This document shows, piece by piece, positions 1-8,792 of a stretch of 64,000 nucleotides of DNA. The stretch is from Pollutimonas sp963712655 (GTDB taxonomy: Bacteria > Pseudomonadota > Gammaproteobacteria > Burkholderiales > Burkholderiaceae_B). Each line of letters starts with the position of its first letter. The first letter of the stretch is position 1. The position numbers were made by a program, and so were the translations under genes. The notes under the pieces are model-generated. The model had not been told where the DNA came from, searched no databases, and worked only from the letters and a program-made list of their open reading frames with translations. Location: positions 62,001-126,000 of the forward strand of contig CAVQIT010000002.1 in the NCBI GenBank assembly GCA_963712655.1. Direction: 5' to 3'.

Positions 1-10
1 TTTTATTTCA

Positions 11-33
11 TTTTTGTTGCAACGCAGCAAAAA
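11..33. promoter_or_regulatory. PhaR-like operator 1 upstream of phasin
   Basis: Imperfect inverted repeat with 10-base arms (9 of 10 matching) around AAC; its core TTGC-AAC-GCAG (17-27) resembles the CTGC-N3-GCAG site described for the PHA regulator PhaR. It lies just upstream of the -35 element of the phasin promoter. Binding by PhaR is inference. Confidence 0.45.
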
Positions 34-37
34 TAGC

Positions 38-65
38 TTGACTGTGGCTTTTATTCGGGTAAAAT
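38..65 (+). promoter_or_regulatory. Putative sigma-70 promoter of the phasin gene
   Basis: TTGACT (38-43), 16-base spacer, TAAAAT (60-65). It sits between the two PhaR-like sites, so PhaR bound at 73-83 would overlap the transcription start. The leader to the start codon is about 135 bases. Confidence 0.5.
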
Positions 66-72
66 TGGTTTT

Positions 73-83
73 GTGCGATGCAG
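73..83. promoter_or_regulatory. PhaR-like operator 2 upstream of phasin
   Basis: GTGC-GAT-GCAG, the same TGC-N3-GCA core as the site at 17-27, 56 bases downstream of it and just past the putative -10. Two similar sites flanking one promoter fit autoregulated PHA-granule gene control. Confidence 0.4.
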
Positions 84-207
84 CATGGAAGGTTTTCACA
101 GGTGCAGGTGATTTGCTTAGCCTTCTTTATTTTTACGCTTGAACTTACCGTTCAATCATTACGAGCCGAACGGACCAATCGGTCGGTTCATATATAAAGG
201 AAACATC

Positions 208-789
208 ATGAGCGCTATCCCTCAACAAGTTTTTGCCAATCAAAAAGCTTCCCTGGACAATTTTCTGGCCATTCAAGGCGCTTTCTTCGGCGGTTTCGAA
301 AAACTGATCGACCTGAATCTCAAGGTTATCAAGGCAACGCTGGACGAAGTGGCCCAGAAGTCGCAGCAAGCCATCGAAGTCAAAGACGCCCAGGAAGCCA
401 TGGCTTTCACGTCGGCGCTGGTGCAGCCTGGCGCTGAAAAAGCCCTGGCCTACAGCAAGCATGTCTATGACATCGTTTCGGGCATGCAAGTCGACCTGTC
501 CAAACTCAGCGAAGAGCAAATCGCCCAGCGCCAGCAGCAAGTATCCGATGTTATCGACCAGTTTGCGAAAAATGCGCCCACAGGCTCCGAAGGCGCCGTG
601 GCTTTGCTGAAGTCGTCACTGGCCACGGCCAATAACGCCTACGAATCGGTTGCCAAGGCCACTCGCCAGGCTGCCGACGCTGCCGAATCCAATATCACTG
701 CCGCCACGAACGCCACGTTCAAGGCTGCCGCCGATGCCGCCGAAGTTGCCAAGTCGGCTGCTCCCCGCGCCCGCCGTGCCGCTGCCTGA
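208..789 (+). CDS. phaP: Phasin family protein (PHA granule-associated)
   Basis: A 193-residue phasin that would coat polyhydroxyalkanoate granules and control their size and number. The ATG at 208 was chosen because AAAGGA lies 7 bases upstream and the protein then begins MSAIPQQVFANQ, typical of betaproteobacterial phasins. An open frame reaches back to 139 but has no ribosome site. The protein is helical and low in Cys/Trp, with an alanine/lysine-rich C-terminal tail (TNATFKAAADAAEVAK then an Arg/Ala end), as in the family. No PHA synthase lies nearby, so it is a stand-alone gene. Two PhaR-like sites at 17-27 and 73-83 suggest control by PHA accumulation. Confidence 0.92.
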   Translation: MSAIPQQVFANQKASLDNFLAIQGAFFGGFEKLIDLNLKVIKATLDEVAQKSQQAIEVKDAQEAMAFTSALVQPGAEKALAYSKHVYDIVSGMQVDLSKLSEEQIAQRQQQVSDVIDQFAKNAPTGSEGAVALLKSSLATANNAYESVAKATRQAADAAESNITAATNATFKAAADAAEVAKSAAPRARRAAA

Positions 790-848
790 GCTTATATCCA
801 GGTAGCCCGGGTCAGCGCCGCAGGCGCAGCCCGGTAGGTTTTCTTGCG

Positions 849-892
849 AAAGCGCAAAGCCCCAAAGACTCGTCTTTGGGGCTTTGCGCTTT
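849..892. terminator. Bidirectional intrinsic terminator between phaP and pyrD
   Basis: Perfect 20-base-pair stem (849-868 with 873-892) around the loop CTCG, with A-rich and T-rich ends. It separates the convergent phasin and pyrD genes and could stop transcription from both sides. Confidence 0.85.
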
Positions 893-981
893 ATGATCCA
901 AGGCGTTGTTCATATGATCCGCGGCGTTGTTCAGGTACGATGGCGGTGGCGGGAAGTGCCGGATTGCCCGCCTGTCTGGCG

Positions 982-2028
982 CTAGTTTGCCTTGCGCAGC
1001 GCGTCCACGCATTCGGCTATCAGCGCGGGGCCGCGATAAATCAGGCCGGTATATAGCTGTACGGCATTCGCGCCCGCGGCGATTTTCTCGCGGGCCTGCC
1101 GGCCCGACGCAATGCCGCCTACGCCTATGATGGCGAAGGTTTCCCCCAACCGCTGCCGCAAACGGGCTATTACCAGCAGCGATAATTCGTGCACAGGCGG
1201 GCCGGACAAGCCGCCCGCTTCGTCGGCATGCGGCAAGCCTTGCACCGCCGTGCGCGACAGGGTGGTGTTGGTGGCGATCACGCCATCGATTCCATAGCGT
1301 GGAAGCAGGTCGGCGATGATGTCTATTTGGTCGGTGCTTAAATCCGGCGCGATCTTGACCACGATGGGAACGTGGCGGCCATGCTGGTCGGCCAGGGCCT
1401 TGCGTTTTTCCTGCAAGGGCAGCAACAGCCCCGCGAGTTCGTCCTGGCCTTGCAGGGCGCGCAGATTTTGGGTGTTGGGCGACGAAATATTCACCGTGAC
1501 GTAATCGGCATGCGGATACACGCCTTCCAGGCCGAGCAGGTAATCGTCTACTGCACGCTCGATGGGCGTCGTGGCGTTCTTGCCGATATTCAGGCCCAGG
1601 ATGCCGCCTGCGCCGCGCCATTGGCTGTTTTGCACGTTGTCGATAAATTTGGCGAGCCCTTGATTATTGAATCCCAGCCGATTGATCAGGGCATCGGCGC
1701 GCGGCAGCCGGAACATGCGCGGCTTGGGATTGCCTGGCTGAGGCTGGGGAGTCACGGTTCCCACCTCGACAAAACCGAAACCCAGATTGCCCAGCGCGTC
1801 GATATGCGCGCCGTTCTTGTCCAGCCCCGCCGCCAGCCCTACCGGGTTGCGCAAGGACAGGCCCATGAGCGGGCAGGGGCTTTGCGGCCTGGAGGCAATG
1901 AAGCCGCGGGTAAGGCGGCAGTCGTAGGCTTTTTGCAAGGACGACAGGGTAAGTTCGTGCGCGGCTTCCGCGTCAAGCGAAAACAGCGCCGAGCGGGCCA
2001 AGGGGTAAGTATTAAATAGAAATGACAT
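982..2028 (-). CDS. pyrD: Dihydroorotate dehydrogenase (quinone), class 2
   Basis: Oxidises dihydroorotate to orotate with quinone as acceptor, the fourth step of pyrimidine synthesis, at the inner face of the membrane. The 348-residue length and the N-terminal extension (residues 1-40, with LARSALFSLDAEAAHELTL) are those of membrane-bound class 2 enzymes. The FMN barrel begins near NPVGLAAGLDKNGAHIDAL, followed by the family signature GFVEVGTVTPQPQPGNPKPR; later ANTTLSR and VGGIASGRQAREKI bind FMN phosphate. The start overlaps the stop of bpt by one base, so the two are probably co-transcribed and translationally coupled. Confidence 0.96.
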   Translation of the reverse strand: MSFLFNTYPLARSALFSLDAEAAHELTLSSLQKAYDCRLTRGFIASRPQSPCPLMGLSLRNPVGLAAGLDKNGAHIDALGNLGFGFVEVGTVTPQPQPGNPKPRMFRLPRADALINRLGFNNQGLAKFIDNVQNSQWRGAGGILGLNIGKNATTPIERAVDDYLLGLEGVYPHADYVTVNISSPNTQNLRALQGQDELAGLLLPLQEKRKALADQHGRHVPIVVKIAPDLSTDQIDIIADLLPRYGIDGVIATNTTLSRTAVQGLPHADEAGGLSGPPVHELSLLVIARLRQRLGETFAIIGVGGIASGRQAREKIAAGANAVQLYTGLIYRGPALIAECVDALRKAN

Positions 2029-2765
2029 TATTGCTTTGCGGGGGTGGACGGCTCGGCCCAGGTTCCGTCTTGAAGGACCTGGTAGGGTGTGTAGTGCGAT
2101 TTATATGCCATTTTACGGCTTTCCTGTATCCAGTAGCCCAGGTACAGCCACGGCAGTTTCATGTGGCGGCATTGCTCCAGTTGCCACAGAATGCCGTACG
2201 TTCCAAGGCTGCCGGCGATATCGGGATCGTAAAAGGTATAGACCGACGACAGGCCTGTTTCCAGCACGTCTATGACCGACACCATTTGTAATTCGTCCGA
2301 TGGCGATCGAAACTCCACCAGTTGCGAGTCCACCCGGCTGGCCAGCAGGAATTGCTTGTATTGCGCCTGGCTGTCTTCATCCATGCCGCCGCCGGGATGG
2401 CGGCATTGCTGATAGCGCTCGTAGAGTTCGAAGTGTTCGGGTTTCCAATGCAGAGGCATGACTCCGGCTTGCAGATCGCTGTGTCTTTTCCAGGCTTTGC
2501 GTTGGCTGCGATTGGGCGTAAAGCGCTGCGTGTCCACGCGTATCGGCAGGCAGGCCTGGCAGCTATCGCAATGGGGGCGATAGGTAAACAGGCCGCTGCG
2601 GCGAAAGCCCTGTTCGACCAGGCTGGAATAGGTCGGGGCGTCGATAAGGTGAGTGGGCGCGGCCACTTGCGACCGGGCATCCAGGCCTGGCAGATAGCTG
2701 CACGGATAAGCTGCCGTAGCGTAGAACTGCAAGGTCTTGAACGTAAGTTCGGTCGGGTGGCTCAT
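2028..2765 (-). CDS. bpt: Aspartate/glutamate leucyltransferase (Bpt)
   Basis: N-end-rule enzyme that adds leucine from Leu-tRNA to proteins starting with Asp or Glu, marking them for ClpS/ClpAP. The 245-residue protein carries the ATE N-terminal domain with the Cys-rich run PHCDSCQACLPIRV near residue 65 and the C-terminal ATE domain ending YLGYWIQESRKMAYKSHY. Its downstream partner is pyrD, and aat, the other N-end-rule transferase, is immediately upstream on the same strand (40-base gap), so the three form a likely unit. Confidence 0.94.
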   Translation of the reverse strand: MSHPTELTFKTLQFYATAAYPCSYLPGLDARSQVAAPTHLIDAPTYSSLVEQGFRRSGLFTYRPHCDSCQACLPIRVDTQRFTPNRSQRKAWKRHSDLQAGVMPLHWKPEHFELYERYQQCRHPGGGMDEDSQAQYKQFLLASRVDSQLVEFRSPSDELQMVSVIDVLETGLSSVYTFYDPDIAGSLGTYGILWQLEQCRHMKLPWLYLGYWIQESRKMAYKSHYTPYQVLQDGTWAEPSTPAKQ

Positions 2766-2805
2766 GGCTGGGCTCGGTAAGGCTGTATGGTCATTATGGC
2801 GTTAT

Positions 2806-3546
2806 TCAGCTTATCGGTGCAAGCTGGCCCGATTGCAGTATTTGCCCATGGCCCCATGCCGGCGCATCGCTGCGCAAGGCGCGCTCGAGCAGAGCCAGGA
2901 AATGCCGGCGGCTTATTGGCCGGGCGCCCAGGCTGGCCAGATGTCCGGTTTGTTGCTGGCAATCTATATGCTGTATGCCGCGCGCCCGCAGGAAGCCGAC
3001 CAGGTAGGACAAGGCCAGCTTGCTGGCATCGTCGGCGCGGCTGAACATGGATTCCCCGAAGAAAAAGCCGCCCAGATTGACTCCGTAAAGGCCGCCCGCC
3101 AATTTCCCGCTTATCCAGGTTTCGATGCTATGGGCGCGGCCGGCGCGGTGCCAGGCCAGGTAGGCGGACTGTATGGCGGGCGAAATCCAGGTCCCATCCT
3201 GTGTCGTCCGGGGCGCCGCGCATGCCGCAATGACCTGCGCAAAAGCGATATTTGTCGTAATGCGTATCGCGGCATCGGGCTCGCATTCGCCGCGTTTGAT
3301 CTGGCGCAGCCGCTTGCCCAGCGAATGCGAAACCTTGAAGTCGGCGCATGCCAGCACCATGCGCGGATCGGGACTCCACCACAACACCGGCTCCCCCTCG
3401 TTGAACCAGGGGAAAATGCCTTTGCCATAGGCCTCGGTCAGCCGGGCGATCGACAAGCCTCCGCCCGCCGCCAGCAGTCCGTCGGGCAAGGCGGTATCGG
3501 GATGCGGCAATGGGCTTAGATCGTCTAGCCAGGTCAAGTGTGCCAT
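2806..3546 (-). CDS. aat: Leucyl/phenylalanyl-tRNA-protein transferase
   Basis: Transfers Leu or Phe to N-terminal Arg/Lys of proteins, the other arm of the bacterial N-end rule. The 246 residues begin with the usual loop FPHPDTALPDGLLA-like stretch (LPHPDTALPDGLLAAGG), then AYGKGIFPWFNEGEPVLWWSPDPR, and the core TWISPAIQSAYLAWHRAGRAHSIE, all characteristic of Aat. It lies directly upstream of bpt on the same strand, an arrangement known from other proteobacteria. Cytoplasmic. Confidence 0.96.
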   Translation of the reverse strand: MAHLTWLDDLSPLPHPDTALPDGLLAAGGGLSIARLTEAYGKGIFPWFNEGEPVLWWSPDPRMVLACADFKVSHSLGKRLRQIKRGECEPDAAIRITTNIAFAQVIAACAAPRTTQDGTWISPAIQSAYLAWHRAGRAHSIETWISGKLAGGLYGVNLGGFFFGESMFSRADDASKLALSYLVGFLRARGIQHIDCQQQTGHLASLGARPISRRHFLALLERALRSDAPAWGHGQILQSGQLAPIS

Positions 3547-3564
3547 GTCGCCGTCGCGTCGTCC

Positions 3565-4152
3565 TTATTTGGCCGGCGGCAGGGGTATATCGTAGTGATG
3601 CATGGGAAACACCCCTGTCTTGACGTCCACCAGGTAGTGTTCCAGGGTTGTGATGACGGTGCGGAACGACAATTCCGTCCAGGGAATATCGTCGATGCCG
3701 AAGAATGCGGCCTCCAGGCTTTCGGGGCCGGGAAACAGTTCGTCGCTCAGGACTTTGGCGAGATAAAAAAAATGCACTTGCTCCGCGTGCGGAACGTCGA
3801 TCACCGTATACAAAGGGCCTAGTTCGATCTGGGCTCCGGCTTCTTCCTGCGTTTCGCGCATGGCCCCTTGCGCCGTGGTCTCGCCCAGTTCCATGAAGCC
3901 GGCCGGGAGGGTCCATTTGTCGTAGCGAGGCTCGATCGCGCGGCGGCACAGCAGTATCTTGTCTTGCCAAATGGGCAATACTCCGACCACATTGCGAGGA
4001 TTCTGATAATGCACCGCTCCGCAGTTGTCGCAAACATCGCGCACGCGATTGTCGTCTGGCGGAATGCGCTGGCTGATAGGGGTGCCGCATTGGCTGCAAA
4101 ATTTTTGCGCGCGAGGGGCCGGGAAGTAGAAAGTGGAGGCTTGCGATGTCAT
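3565..4152 (-). CDS. Zinc-ribbon NUDIX hydrolase
   Basis: A 195-residue protein with an N-terminal zinc ribbon (FCSQCGTPI ... CDNCGAVHYQNP, about residues 18-50) followed by a NUDIX domain. The NUDIX box is complete: GFMELGETTAQGAMRETQEEAGA fits GX5EX7REUXEEXGU (two gaps written as one run here from residue ~85). The layout recalls NudC (NAD pyrophosphatase), but it is shorter and lacks the NudC N-terminal domain, so the substrate is not assigned. The gene lies 18 bases upstream of aat on the same strand. Confidence 0.88.
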   Translation of the reverse strand: MTSQASTFYFPAPRAQKFCSQCGTPISQRIPPDDNRVRDVCDNCGAVHYQNPRNVVGVLPIWQDKILLCRRAIEPRYDKWTLPAGFMELGETTAQGAMRETQEEAGAQIELGPLYTVIDVPHAEQVHFFYLAKVLSDELFPGPESLEAAFFGIDDIPWTELSFRTVITTLEHYLVDVKTGVFPMHHYDIPLPPAK

Positions 4153-4206
4153 GGCATGATTCTACCCAAAGCGCAGGACTCGTGAGAAATGAAATGCCCC
4201 GGAGCC

Positions 4207-4887
4207 TTATTTTTTGGCTTGCGGATGGCGTACGAAACTCAGCGTTCCGGGGATTGCCGCTGCCGCGCACAGGTTCAGAAAAACCTCGGGTTGATGCGTA
4301 TCCGTTGGGCGGACTCGTGCGGAAGGCGCGTCATCCGGCGGCAGCAGCGCGATGGGGCCTTGTCCTGGGTCGAGTTCCAGGGCTTTGAGCAGGCTTGTGC
4401 CTTGGGCGGTGCGAAGCTTATCCAGCACCCCGGGCAAATCCCGGCCGGCGATCAGCCCTGGTCCATGCTCGGTCTGCGCATACAGTTTTCCCGCATCGTC
4501 CAGCCACCAGGCTTGTATGGCCTGGGCCTCGAGCCCATTGTGGGTCCGCAAACCCAGCGCCTGGAGCGTTGCCGCGCCGGTGCTGCGCAAAATATACGGG
4601 GCGGCATCCAGGCGCACGTAGACTTTTTGCGGGCCATTCTGGAAGAACCATTGTCCACGCTCGTCGCAAGCATAATTGCGGTCGATGAATTGCAGTATTT
4701 GCGGGTTGGTAATGGATTCGCCGACGGTGTCGTTTCTGGGAGCGGCGTCCTGGGCGTCGCTGTTTTGCCGCCAGCCGTCGCCGCGCGGATGCAGGCGCCA
4801 CTGGCCGTTTTCCGTTAAAGACAGCCAGCCATATACATCGGCCACCTCCGGCCAGCGCGCCATTGCGGCAATTACATTTGCATCCAT
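4207..4887 (-). CDS. Conserved protein of unknown function
   Basis: A 226-residue protein from the ATG at 4887; a TTG start at 4920 is possible but adds atypical residues. Recognisable stretches are AAMARWPEVADVYGWL, ITNPQILQFIDRNYACDERGQWFFQNGPQKVYVRLDAAPYI and a C-terminal PGTLSFVRHP. I know this type as a short conserved protein in Bordetella and Burkholderia annotated only by a domain-of-unknown-function name (DUF2944/2946-like, label uncertain). No signal peptide or membrane segment is visible. It precedes the NUDIX gene by 54 bases on the same strand. Confidence 0.75.
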   Translation of the reverse strand: MDANVIAAMARWPEVADVYGWLSLTENGQWRLHPRGDGWRQNSDAQDAAPRNDTVGESITNPQILQFIDRNYACDERGQWFFQNGPQKVYVRLDAAPYILRSTGAATLQALGLRTHNGLEAQAIQAWWLDDAGKLYAQTEHGPGLIAGRDLPGVLDKLRTAQGTSLLKALELDPGQGPIALLPPDDAPSARVRPTDTHQPEVFLNLCAAAAIPGTLSFVRHPQAKK

Positions 4888-5004
4888 CTTGATGGTGTCC
4901 GGGAATTTACGCGTTCCCAAATAGTACTACCGGCCTGCGCCAAGGCAGCGGCGCGCCAGGCTGTTTCTATCGGGAGTATGCCCTGGACCGGCGCCGAAGC
5001 ATGG

Positions 5005-5655
5005 CTATTGGCGTAGATGGCGTACCAGGGCGTCTCCCAGCATTTGCATCGATTGGGCAAATGCCACCAGAACTACGGCAACCAGCAGCATGACCTCGGG
5101 CAGGAACTGTTGATAGCCATAGCGTATGCCCAGGTCGCCCAGCCCCGCCCCGCCTATTGCGCCGGCCAGGACAGAGTAGCCCACCAAGCTGACCAGCGCC
5201 ATGGTCAAGCCCGCGACTATGTCTGGAAAGGCCTCGGGTACCAGGACTTTGCAGACTATCTGCCAAGTGCTTGCGCCCATGGCGCGGGCAGCCTCTACCA
5301 GGCCAGGATCGACTTCGCGCAGAGCGGCCGCCACAAGGCGTGCGATGAATGGAGCGCTGGCTATCGTCAATGGGATGATGATGGCGGCGACCCCCGGGGA
5401 TGGGCCGGCAAAGACATGGGCAAGCGGAATGCTGGCTACCAGCAGAATAATGAACGGCGTGGAGCGCGCCGCATTTACGCTCATGCCTAGTGCACGGTGC
5501 AGGCCCGGCGCAGGCAGCACGCCATTTTTATCTGTCAGATGCAGCAAGATGCCCAGAGGCACCCCGGCCAGGGCGCCGGCAACGCCGGATGCGGCCACCA
5601 TCAGCAGGGTTTCGATGAACGATTGGATAAACAGGTCAATCAACGGGGGTGACAT
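5005..5655 (-). CDS. metI: MetI-type ABC transporter permease (methionine uptake), orphan
   Basis: A 216-residue inner-membrane permease, close to the usual MetI length. The ATG at 5655 is preceded by AAGGA at 8 bases; the open frame to 5760 is upstream leader. Membrane segments alternate with hydrophilic loops, and the EAA loop that contacts the ATPase is clear: ALREVDPGLVEAARAMGAS followed by IVCKVLVPEAFP. Final helices carry LVSLVGYSVLAGAIGGAGLGDLGIRYGYQ, a MetI hallmark. Unusually, no metN (ATPase) or metQ (binding lipoprotein) gene is adjacent: tRNA-Cys lies upstream and an unrelated gene downstream. It must share subunits encoded elsewhere or be a relic. Confidence 0.88.
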   Translation of the reverse strand: MSPPLIDLFIQSFIETLLMVAASGVAGALAGVPLGILLHLTDKNGVLPAPGLHRALGMSVNAARSTPFIILLVASIPLAHVFAGPSPGVAAIIIPLTIASAPFIARLVAAALREVDPGLVEAARAMGASTWQIVCKVLVPEAFPDIVAGLTMALVSLVGYSVLAGAIGGAGLGDLGIRYGYQQFLPEVMLLVAVVLVAFAQSMQMLGDALVRHLRQ

Positions 5656-5858
5656 GGTGTAATTCCTTGGAACTTGCGCCACGTGAACAGGGGGTATGAA
5701 AGAGGCGAGCAGGCGGTTTTCGCTTATCGGTTTTGCCGGCGCAACCGAAGCAAGAGTCAATGAATTGTAGAAGGGGGGGTGGAGATAGAGAAGGAACTTT
5801 TAGGCCGCAATTTATAACCGAAGGCTATATAGGGCTGCGGCCATGCCGCGAGAGCTGT

Positions 5859-5932
5859 TGGAGGCGCAACTCGGAATCGAACCGGGGTACACGGATTTGC
5901 AATCCGCTGCATGACCACTCTGCCATTGCGCC
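5859..5932 (-). tRNA. tRNA-Cys (GCA)
   Basis: A 74-base cloverleaf including an encoded CCA. The 7-bp acceptor stem GGCGCAA/TTGCGCC is perfect, the discriminator is U as in bacterial tRNA-Cys, the anticodon loop is TTGCAAA with GCA (complement at 5898-5900), and the T arm carries GGTTCGATTCC. Confidence 0.97.
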
Positions 5933-6149
5933 GCAGATAACCATATGCATGGCAAATATCTGTCAAGCCTTCTAGTATACACAATGCTGCCAAAGCGTGC
6001 TTGCGCCTAACCGCGCCGCGATCGCGGCCATGTGGAATCATCGCGCGGCACTCCATCGGCATAGTGTTTAAATAGTGACTCAACCTCGAGCTGAATATCG
6101 GGAATTGGCCGTTGCCAACCTTGCCTCTCGAGCTAACCTGGAGAATCTT

Positions 6150-6917
6150 ATGCGTCTGGAAGGAAAAATTGCGGTAGTGACAGGAGCGGCCCAAGGTTTG
6201 GGCCTGGCGATCGCGCAGCGCTATGTTCAAGAGGGCGCGACCGTCATGCTGTCCGATATCAATGAAAGCGCCGGGCAGGCCGCGGCCAGCGCGCTGGCGA
6301 TGCCTTTCATGGCGGCCGACGTAAGCCGCAAGGGCGATGTGGACAAGCTGATTGACCGCACCGTACAGGATTTCGGACGTATCGACATCATGGTTTCCAA
6401 CGCCGGCATCATCAACGACCCCGTCGATTTTCTGGATCTGCAAGAGGACGACTATGACCGCGTGATGGCGGTTAATCTGAAATCGCAGTTTCTGTGCGGC
6501 CAGGCCGCCGCGCGGCAGATGGTCAAGCTGGGCACGCAAGGCGTCATCATCAATATGTCGTCGGTGAATGCAAGGCTGGCCATTCCGACCTTGATGCCTT
6601 ATGCGGTATCGAAAGCCGGCTCGACCCAGTTGACGAATGTCATGGCGATTTCCCTGGCGGAGTTCGGCATACGGGTAGTCGCGATCGGGCCGGGTACGAT
6701 TCTTACCGAGCTGGCGAAAAATGCCGCGATGAAAGACGATGCGGCGCGGCGCCGGGTACTGTCGCGCACGCCCATGCGCCGCACAGGGGATCCCTCTGAA
6801 ATAGCAGGGATTGCCGTATTCCTGGCAACCGACGACGCGTCTTATATTACCGGGCAAACCATATATGCCGACGGCGGCCGCCTGGGTCTTAATTACACGG
6901 TGCCTGTAAACGATTGA
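6150..6917 (+). CDS. Short-chain dehydrogenase/reductase (SDR)
   Basis: A 255-residue classical SDR, NAD(P)-dependent, cytoplasmic. The ATG at 6150 has GGAG about 7 bases upstream and gives the usual MRLEGKIAVVTG start; the open frame from 6075 adds 25 unlikely residues. Motifs: TGAAQGLG (11-18) for the dinucleotide, NAG (84-86), Ser137/138 and Tyr151-x3-Lys155 of the active site, PG near 181. Asp36 after the second strand suggests NAD(H). It probably works with the acyl-CoA synthetase that follows after 312 bases, oxidising a hydroxy-acid or alcohol intermediate; the substrate cannot be read from sequence. Confidence 0.9.
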   Translation: MRLEGKIAVVTGAAQGLGLAIAQRYVQEGATVMLSDINESAGQAAASALAMPFMAADVSRKGDVDKLIDRTVQDFGRIDIMVSNAGIINDPVDFLDLQEDDYDRVMAVNLKSQFLCGQAAARQMVKLGTQGVIINMSSVNARLAIPTLMPYAVSKAGSTQLTNVMAISLAEFGIRVVAIGPGTILTELAKNAAMKDDAARRRVLSRTPMRRTGDPSEIAGIAVFLATDDASYITGQTIYADGGRLGLNYTVPVND

Positions 6918-7229
6918 GCCGCAGGCATCCTGGCTTGCGGCCAGGAGCCGGGCGTCAGGCAAGCGTGGCTCTGAAGGCGGTTGCGTCGATGACGGAGACC
7001 GCCAAGACTTTGATCTGCGACCGGCTGCTGCCCGGCAATAGCCTAGGGTAAACACCTATGCCCATATGCTGGGCTTCATTATATTCTGCCAAAAATCTAC
7101 ATTCAATAACTATTATTGGTATGCAATATAACTAGCGAGTCAATGAGCCCATCCCTCCTTTTCGTAATCCATCCCGCATATCCCTGCCAACCCTTACTGA
7201 ACCCGGCGCGATAGCGGCGATTACATTCC
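6918..7229. other. Intergenic region with AT-rich palindrome
   Basis: This 312-base gap between the SDR and the acyl-CoA synthetase holds no gene I can support. It contains the 15-base palindrome CAATAA-CTA-TTATTG at 7104-7118, set in an AT-rich stretch next to TATAAC (about 7128), which could be a promoter. The palindrome is a plausible operator for the nearby IclR regulator (inference). Confidence 0.35.
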
Positions 7230-8792
7230 ATGCATCAATATTCGAAATATTTCCCCGTCCGTGCATCGGACGATCAGCTTGATATTGTCAGTATTTTGTA
7301 CGCCGGCCTGAGCAATGACCCCGGGCGCGAATTGTTGACGTTTGACGGTGAAACCTGGACGGTGGGGCGGATGGCCAGCCGGGTGGCTGCCTTGCAAGAG
7401 GCATTGTTCGACAAGGGGATCAGGCCAGGTGACCGGGTCGCCCTCATGATGGGAAATGGTCCCGCTCATATTGCTCTTATCTATGCCTTGATGCTTTCAG
7501 GAGCGACCTGGGTTCCTGTCAATACCAAACTGAAGGCAATGGGAATTGAATACTTGCTGGGCCATTGCGCTCCGCGGCTGGTCATTGCCGATCTGGAATT
7601 CCTGCCCGAGGTCCAGTCCGCGCAAACGGCGCAAGCTGCTTCGGATGTATGGCCGTCGACCGATCTTCCCGCGGAGCAGGCGCAGCCTGCCACGTTGCGG
7701 CGCCACGCTATAGCGCCGGACATGACGCTGTGCATTATCTATACATCGGGCACAACGGGCGCTCCCAAAGGTGTCGTGTTCACACACCGGATGATGCGTC
7801 TTGCGAGCGAGTCGGCGAGGATGGTGGCCGATGCGCGCGACGGCGATCGCCTTTTTTTATGGGAACCGCTATGCCATATCGGCGGGGCTCAAATGCTATT
7901 GGTGCCATTTCTTGCACGGGCTTGCCTGGTCGTCGTGTCCAGATTTTCGGCCAGCCGGTTCTGGGATCAAATCAGGGAAGGCAAGTGTACCCAAGTGCAT
8001 TATCTTGGCGGTATTCTCGACATTCTGCTGCAGTTGCCGGCCGAATCTCAGCCTGCCGCGCACGCCTTGCGCATAGCGTGGGGAGCCGGTATCGGCGCGT
8101 CAACCTGGTCCGCTGTGCGTGAGCGCTTTCAGATCAGGCTGCGCGAATGCTATGGCATGACGGAAGGCTCCAGCTTTGCGACGATGAACGACGCCGATAA
8201 GCCGGGATCGATAGGCAAGGCCTTGCCATGGCTTTCCATCGAATTACTTGATGAACGCGACCAGCCGGTGCCGGTGGGCGAATTGGGACAGATCGTTGTG
8301 TCGTCCAGAATAGAAGGCAATTTTCTGCCTTGCTATCTGGACAATCCGGTGGCCACATCGCAAGCCTTGCACAATGGCAAGCTTTATACAGGCGATATGG
8401 GGCGTATGGACGCCGACGGCGACCTGTATTTCGTGGGCAGGCGAACCGAAAGCATGCGTGTCCGGGGAGAAAACGTATCGGCGTGGGAAGTCGAACGCGC
8501 ATTTGCCGATTGCCCGGGTATTGCCGCCGTGGCCGCGATCGGTGTGCAGTCCGGAATCGGCGAGCAGGAAATTCTGCTTTATGTGCAATGGCAAAAGGAT
8601 GCGGAACGGTCTTTCGCGCGCTTGTCCGAGTGGGCCCAGAGCCGCCTGGCGGTGTTTCAATGGCCGCGCTATTATGCCGCGGTTGAACAGTTCGACGTGA
8701 CTCCCAGCGAACGCATACGCAAGCACTTGCTGCCGCGCGATATCGGCGCGGCCTGGGACAGGTTGCAGGAGCTTACGACTGGCCTGAAATAG
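7230..8792 (+). CDS. AMP-forming acyl-CoA synthetase (CaiC-like)
   Basis: A 520-residue member of the ANL superfamily that would activate a carboxylic acid to its CoA thioester with ATP. The P-loop-like A3 motif YTSGTTGAPKG is at 171-181, A5 is CYGMTEG, A7 is YTGDMG with VGRRTESMRVRGENVSAWEVE after it. The C-terminal subdomain ends FDVTPSERIRKHLL, where the usual Gly-Lys of motif A10 is Glu-Arg; this variant (TERVxK-type) occurs in CaiC-like ligases. Its last 20 bases overlap the end of the convergent iclR gene. With the upstream SDR it suggests degradation of an unidentified organic acid. Confidence 0.88.
   Translation: MHQYSKYFPVRASDDQLDIVSILYAGLSNDPGRELLTFDGETWTVGRMASRVAALQEALFDKGIRPGDRVALMMGNGPAHIALIYALMLSGATWVPVNTKLKAMGIEYLLGHCAPRLVIADLEFLPEVQSAQTAQAASDVWPSTDLPAEQAQPATLRRHAIAPDMTLCIIYTSGTTGAPKGVVFTHRMMRLASESARMVADARDGDRLFLWEPLCHIGGAQMLLVPFLARACLVVVSRFSASRFWDQIREGKCTQVHYLGGILDILLQLPAESQPAAHALRIAWGAGIGASTWSAVRERFQIRLRECYGMTEGSSFATMNDADKPGSIGKALPWLSIELLDERDQPVPVGELGQIVVSSRIEGNFLPCYLDNPVATSQALHNGKLYTGDMGRMDADGDLYFVGRRTESMRVRGENVSAWEVERAFADCPGIAAVAAIGVQSGIGEQEILLYVQWQKDAERSFARLSEWAQSRLAVFQWPRYYAAVEQFDVTPSERIRKHLLPRDIGAAWDRLQELTTGLK

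Noticed and set aside
5757..7055. 432-codon minus-strand frame over tRNA-Cys and the SDR
   Set aside because: It crosses a tRNA and lies antisense to a clear SDR gene; composition is Arg/His-rich as in shadow frames.
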